Source: Stercorarius parasiticus (Eukaryota > Chordata > Aves > Charadriiformes > Stercorariidae). From it: 64,000 nt of DNA. The position numbers and the translations under genes were made by a program. Position 1 is the stretch's first letter. Every line of letters begins with the position of its first letter. Below, in pieces: positions 62,201 to 64,000 of the stretch. The stretch is taken from positions 186,001-250,000 of the forward strand of contig VWZL01000583.1 in NCBI GenBank assembly GCA_013396915.1, in the 5' to 3' direction. The notes beneath the pieces were generated by a model, which saw nothing but the letters and a program-made list of their open reading frames with translations, was not told where the DNA came from and ran no database searches.

Positions 62201-62407
62201 TCTAGGAAAATCAAAGCATGTGGTCAGGAGATCTTACAGTAATAAAATAGAGTAACGAAAAAAAAGAAAAAAGAAAAAAGAGAAAAAAAAGAAAATAGTA
62301 AACTTTCTTTTCTAATCTTCACACCATCAAAATCAAGAGTACTAGTCAATTCTGATGCACCTCAGTACCTGGTATCAGTGACCTTTGGTCACTTTCAGTA
62401 CCTTTGT
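59251..62407. other. Intergenic sequence, nothing firmly recognised
   Basis: AT-rich. The part at about 59690-59960 is richer in GC and may be an old, unrecognised repeat. A purine-only tract lies at 62257-62295. Confidence 0.45.
62257..62295 (+). repeat. Purine-only A-rich tract
   Basis: 39 bases of only A and G, of the form (GAAAAAA)n with varying unit length. Confidence 0.9.
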
Positions 62408-62494
62408 TTCCCTATCCATAGGGAATATGAATATTCCCTATGGATATCCAATTGGATATTCAATATGGATATTCAATTCCCTATCCATAGGGAA
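62408..62494. repeat. Nested palindrome cluster
   Basis: An 18-bp near-palindrome 'ttccctatccatagggaa' occurs at 62408-62425 and again at 62477-62494. Between them, arms 62413-62428 and 62431-62446 form a perfect 16-bp inverted repeat with a 2-nt gap, and 62444-62459 is a perfect 16-bp palindrome ('atatccaattggatat'). All pieces are variants of a 'ggatat/ccctat' theme, so the cluster probably grew by local inverted duplication. Confidence 0.9.
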
Positions 62495-62905
62495 CTGAAG
62501 GATGTCCTGTTGTCATAAAAGCCAAAACCCGCACGACGGCACCAGCCACAAAGCCAGAAGCTGATTTGCATTACACATCTATTTCTGTCTGCAGCCTTTC
62601 CTCTAACTGGTAAAATGGAAGAAAAGTTAACCTGGGCACCAGTACTTTTCGCTTGCACCCCCGGGGGTTTGTAGTCTTCTTTGATTCTGCCTGGGTTCCA
62701 GCTTGCAATGCTGTTCATGCCCACATGAAAGAGTAGCAATGGAAAGTAGCCTGTGCTCTTGACAAGTTGTGGCACCCTCTCGCCAACATCTCAGACCTTA
62801 ACTCCCGGAAGGTAGGATACCTCATGTGACTCCCTGTCAGGTCAGCAGTCGGGCACTTCAGTGCGCTTTTACAGAGAATCAGCCACTACAAGCACTCCTC
62901 GTTGC
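62495..62905 (-). mobile_element. Ancient CR1/L3-like ORF1 esterase fragment
   Basis: On the minus strand this reads as the SGNH-type esterase domain of a CR1/L3 ORF1 protein. From about 62905 downwards: a degraded GDS block now reading 'VVADSL', then 'HEVSYLPGVKV', 'YFPLLLFHVGMNSIA' (block III, GxND changed), 'GRIKEDYKPPGVQAKSTGAQ', 'FSSILPVRGKAADRNR' and 'WLCGWCRRAGFGFYDN'. Stops interrupt the first third. The nucleophile block has lost its Gly and block III its Asp, so it is inactive. It ends at the palindrome cluster. It is older and more diverged than the ORF1 copy at 8896-9620. Confidence 0.8.
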
Positions 62906-64000
62906 TTTTTGCAGTATCCGCTGTGTTAGTGGTGTGTCCTATATTCTATACAGAGACTAACTTTTAAAGTTTGATAATCATCCAAAATAATTCAGTGTTT
63001 CAAACTTGTTTTATAACTCAAAAATATTATTAACAATGAGGCAGCTCCCAAATTAAATTTCTAAACCTGGCATATGACTTGTATGGAGCATATCTGCCAC
63101 GGCAGGGGTCAGCTGTAGGTCCAAACCAGACAGACAGTTGCCTAAGGCAGCAGCAGAGAGACATGAAAATCACAGTGGTAGCAGAGCACCTCCCGCAGGC
63201 ATCACCTGGTGTGCTGAGATTATACTATCTTCTCAGGATCAATAATGAGAAAACTTATCCCACTCCCTGGCCTTGGTTTTCCCTCCTCCTGCTGCTGCTA
63301 GAAAAAGGAGGTCTGGATTTTCATTGTACCTGCTGTCCTGGTGTTTCTGGTAAGTATTGAAATAATGATGAGTTTGGTATACTACGTCACAAAAGAAAAA
63401 AGTATGATGTAGTTAGACAAAACTAATAATAATAATACCTATAAAATTGGTATTTGTGAGAAAGTGTGACTTTCAAAGTCCTAGTTTCGTAGTAAACAAT
63501 TTTTAACCTTTATGTTCAAGTTTCCAGGAGAGAAGTTACCTTTTTGTAAGCATAATCCAGCTGCCTATGTAGCCTACATATGAAAATTAAAATGATTGAA
63601 CATAGTTCTGCATATTAATTAAACAGAAGATGATTTCTGAAAGCATGTTTTGTACAATTAGGTTATAAATGCTCTCCCTTGCCGATAAAACCAGGAACTG
63701 TTAAATACAGATTTTTAATTTTTTTCTTTTCCCATTTTTTTTTAATCTAGAAACTATGTTAGAACTGCCTCTGAGTAATTAATATACCTTGGGCATTCTC
63801 AAAACTTTCTTAGACATACTTTAAAGACATAGTATCAATGACATTTCTTTTTCTTTTTCTTCTTTGCTAAAAAACTACACTGTTTACAGTATATTATTTG
63901 GGTCTTTCTTTCAGACTCTAGCCTGGAAAAATTAATGTCTGGACACAGGCAGCACAACTTACAGCTAGGAGACAGCCTTGTCTCTCGTTAGATAATTACA
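62906..64000. other. Intergenic sequence, nothing recognised
   Basis: AT-rich sequence to the window end, with T-tracts near 63715-63745. No gene or repeat family recognised. Confidence 0.5.

Noticed and set aside
1..64000. CRISPR array, operon, phage or other prokaryotic system
   Set aside because: No regularly spaced repeats, no dense gene packing, and a clear vertebrate intron-exon gene with avian retroelements.

Overview
The window looks like nuclear DNA from a bird. It is AT-rich and carries many CR1 LINE fragments with the typical 3' end (ATTCTATGATTCT-like tail), avian-type solo LTRs, and two exons of a vertebrate gene. There is nothing prokaryotic: no operons, no CRISPR array, no dense gene packing. 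The species cannot be named from the sequence. A neoavian bird is my inference from the LTR style.

Gene content. The only gene I can name is STXBP6 (amisyn, a SNARE-motif regulator of exocytosis), on the + strand. Its penultimate coding exon is at 21433-21590. Its last coding exon, only 7 codons plus stop, is at 27028-27051. A 3' UTR of roughly 2.9 kb follows, probably ending near 29955. Positions 1-21432 are therefore upstream intron, 21591-27027 is the last intron, and everything after about 29.96 kb is downstream intergenic DNA. Four short stretches look like exons (acceptor plus open frame plus stop) but I cannot assign them: 5586-5795 (-), 36900-37082 (-), 35586-35657 (+) and 53768-53990 (+).

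Mobile elements. CR1 pieces lie at 78-350 (+), 1262-3815 (+, endonuclease end through RT to the 3' tail), 7606-9640 (-, ORF1 with an SGNH esterase triad plus the ORF2 endonuclease, 3' half missing), 24110-25722 (+, RT deleted internally), 42580-42790 (-), 44110-44480 (+, ancient), 56281-56878 (+), 56950-57560 (+) and 62495-62905 (-, ancient ORF1 esterase). Solo LTRs lie at 13681-14194 (+) and 58613-59245 (-, with a perfect 5-bp target duplication). All are decayed.

Assembly. Positions 8867-10908 and 10910-12951 are a direct repeat with a 2043-bp offset, identical everywhere I compared, joined by a single N at 10909. The simplest reading is a false duplication from two overlapping contigs placed end to end. 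The 5' half of the minus-strand CR1 at 7.6-9.6 kb therefore appears twice.

I found no convincing new biological system. The points most worth checking are the false duplication, the unassigned minus-strand exon-like frames, a 31-bp tandem duplication next to the acceptor of the last STXBP6 exon, and a nested palindrome cluster at 62.4 kb.
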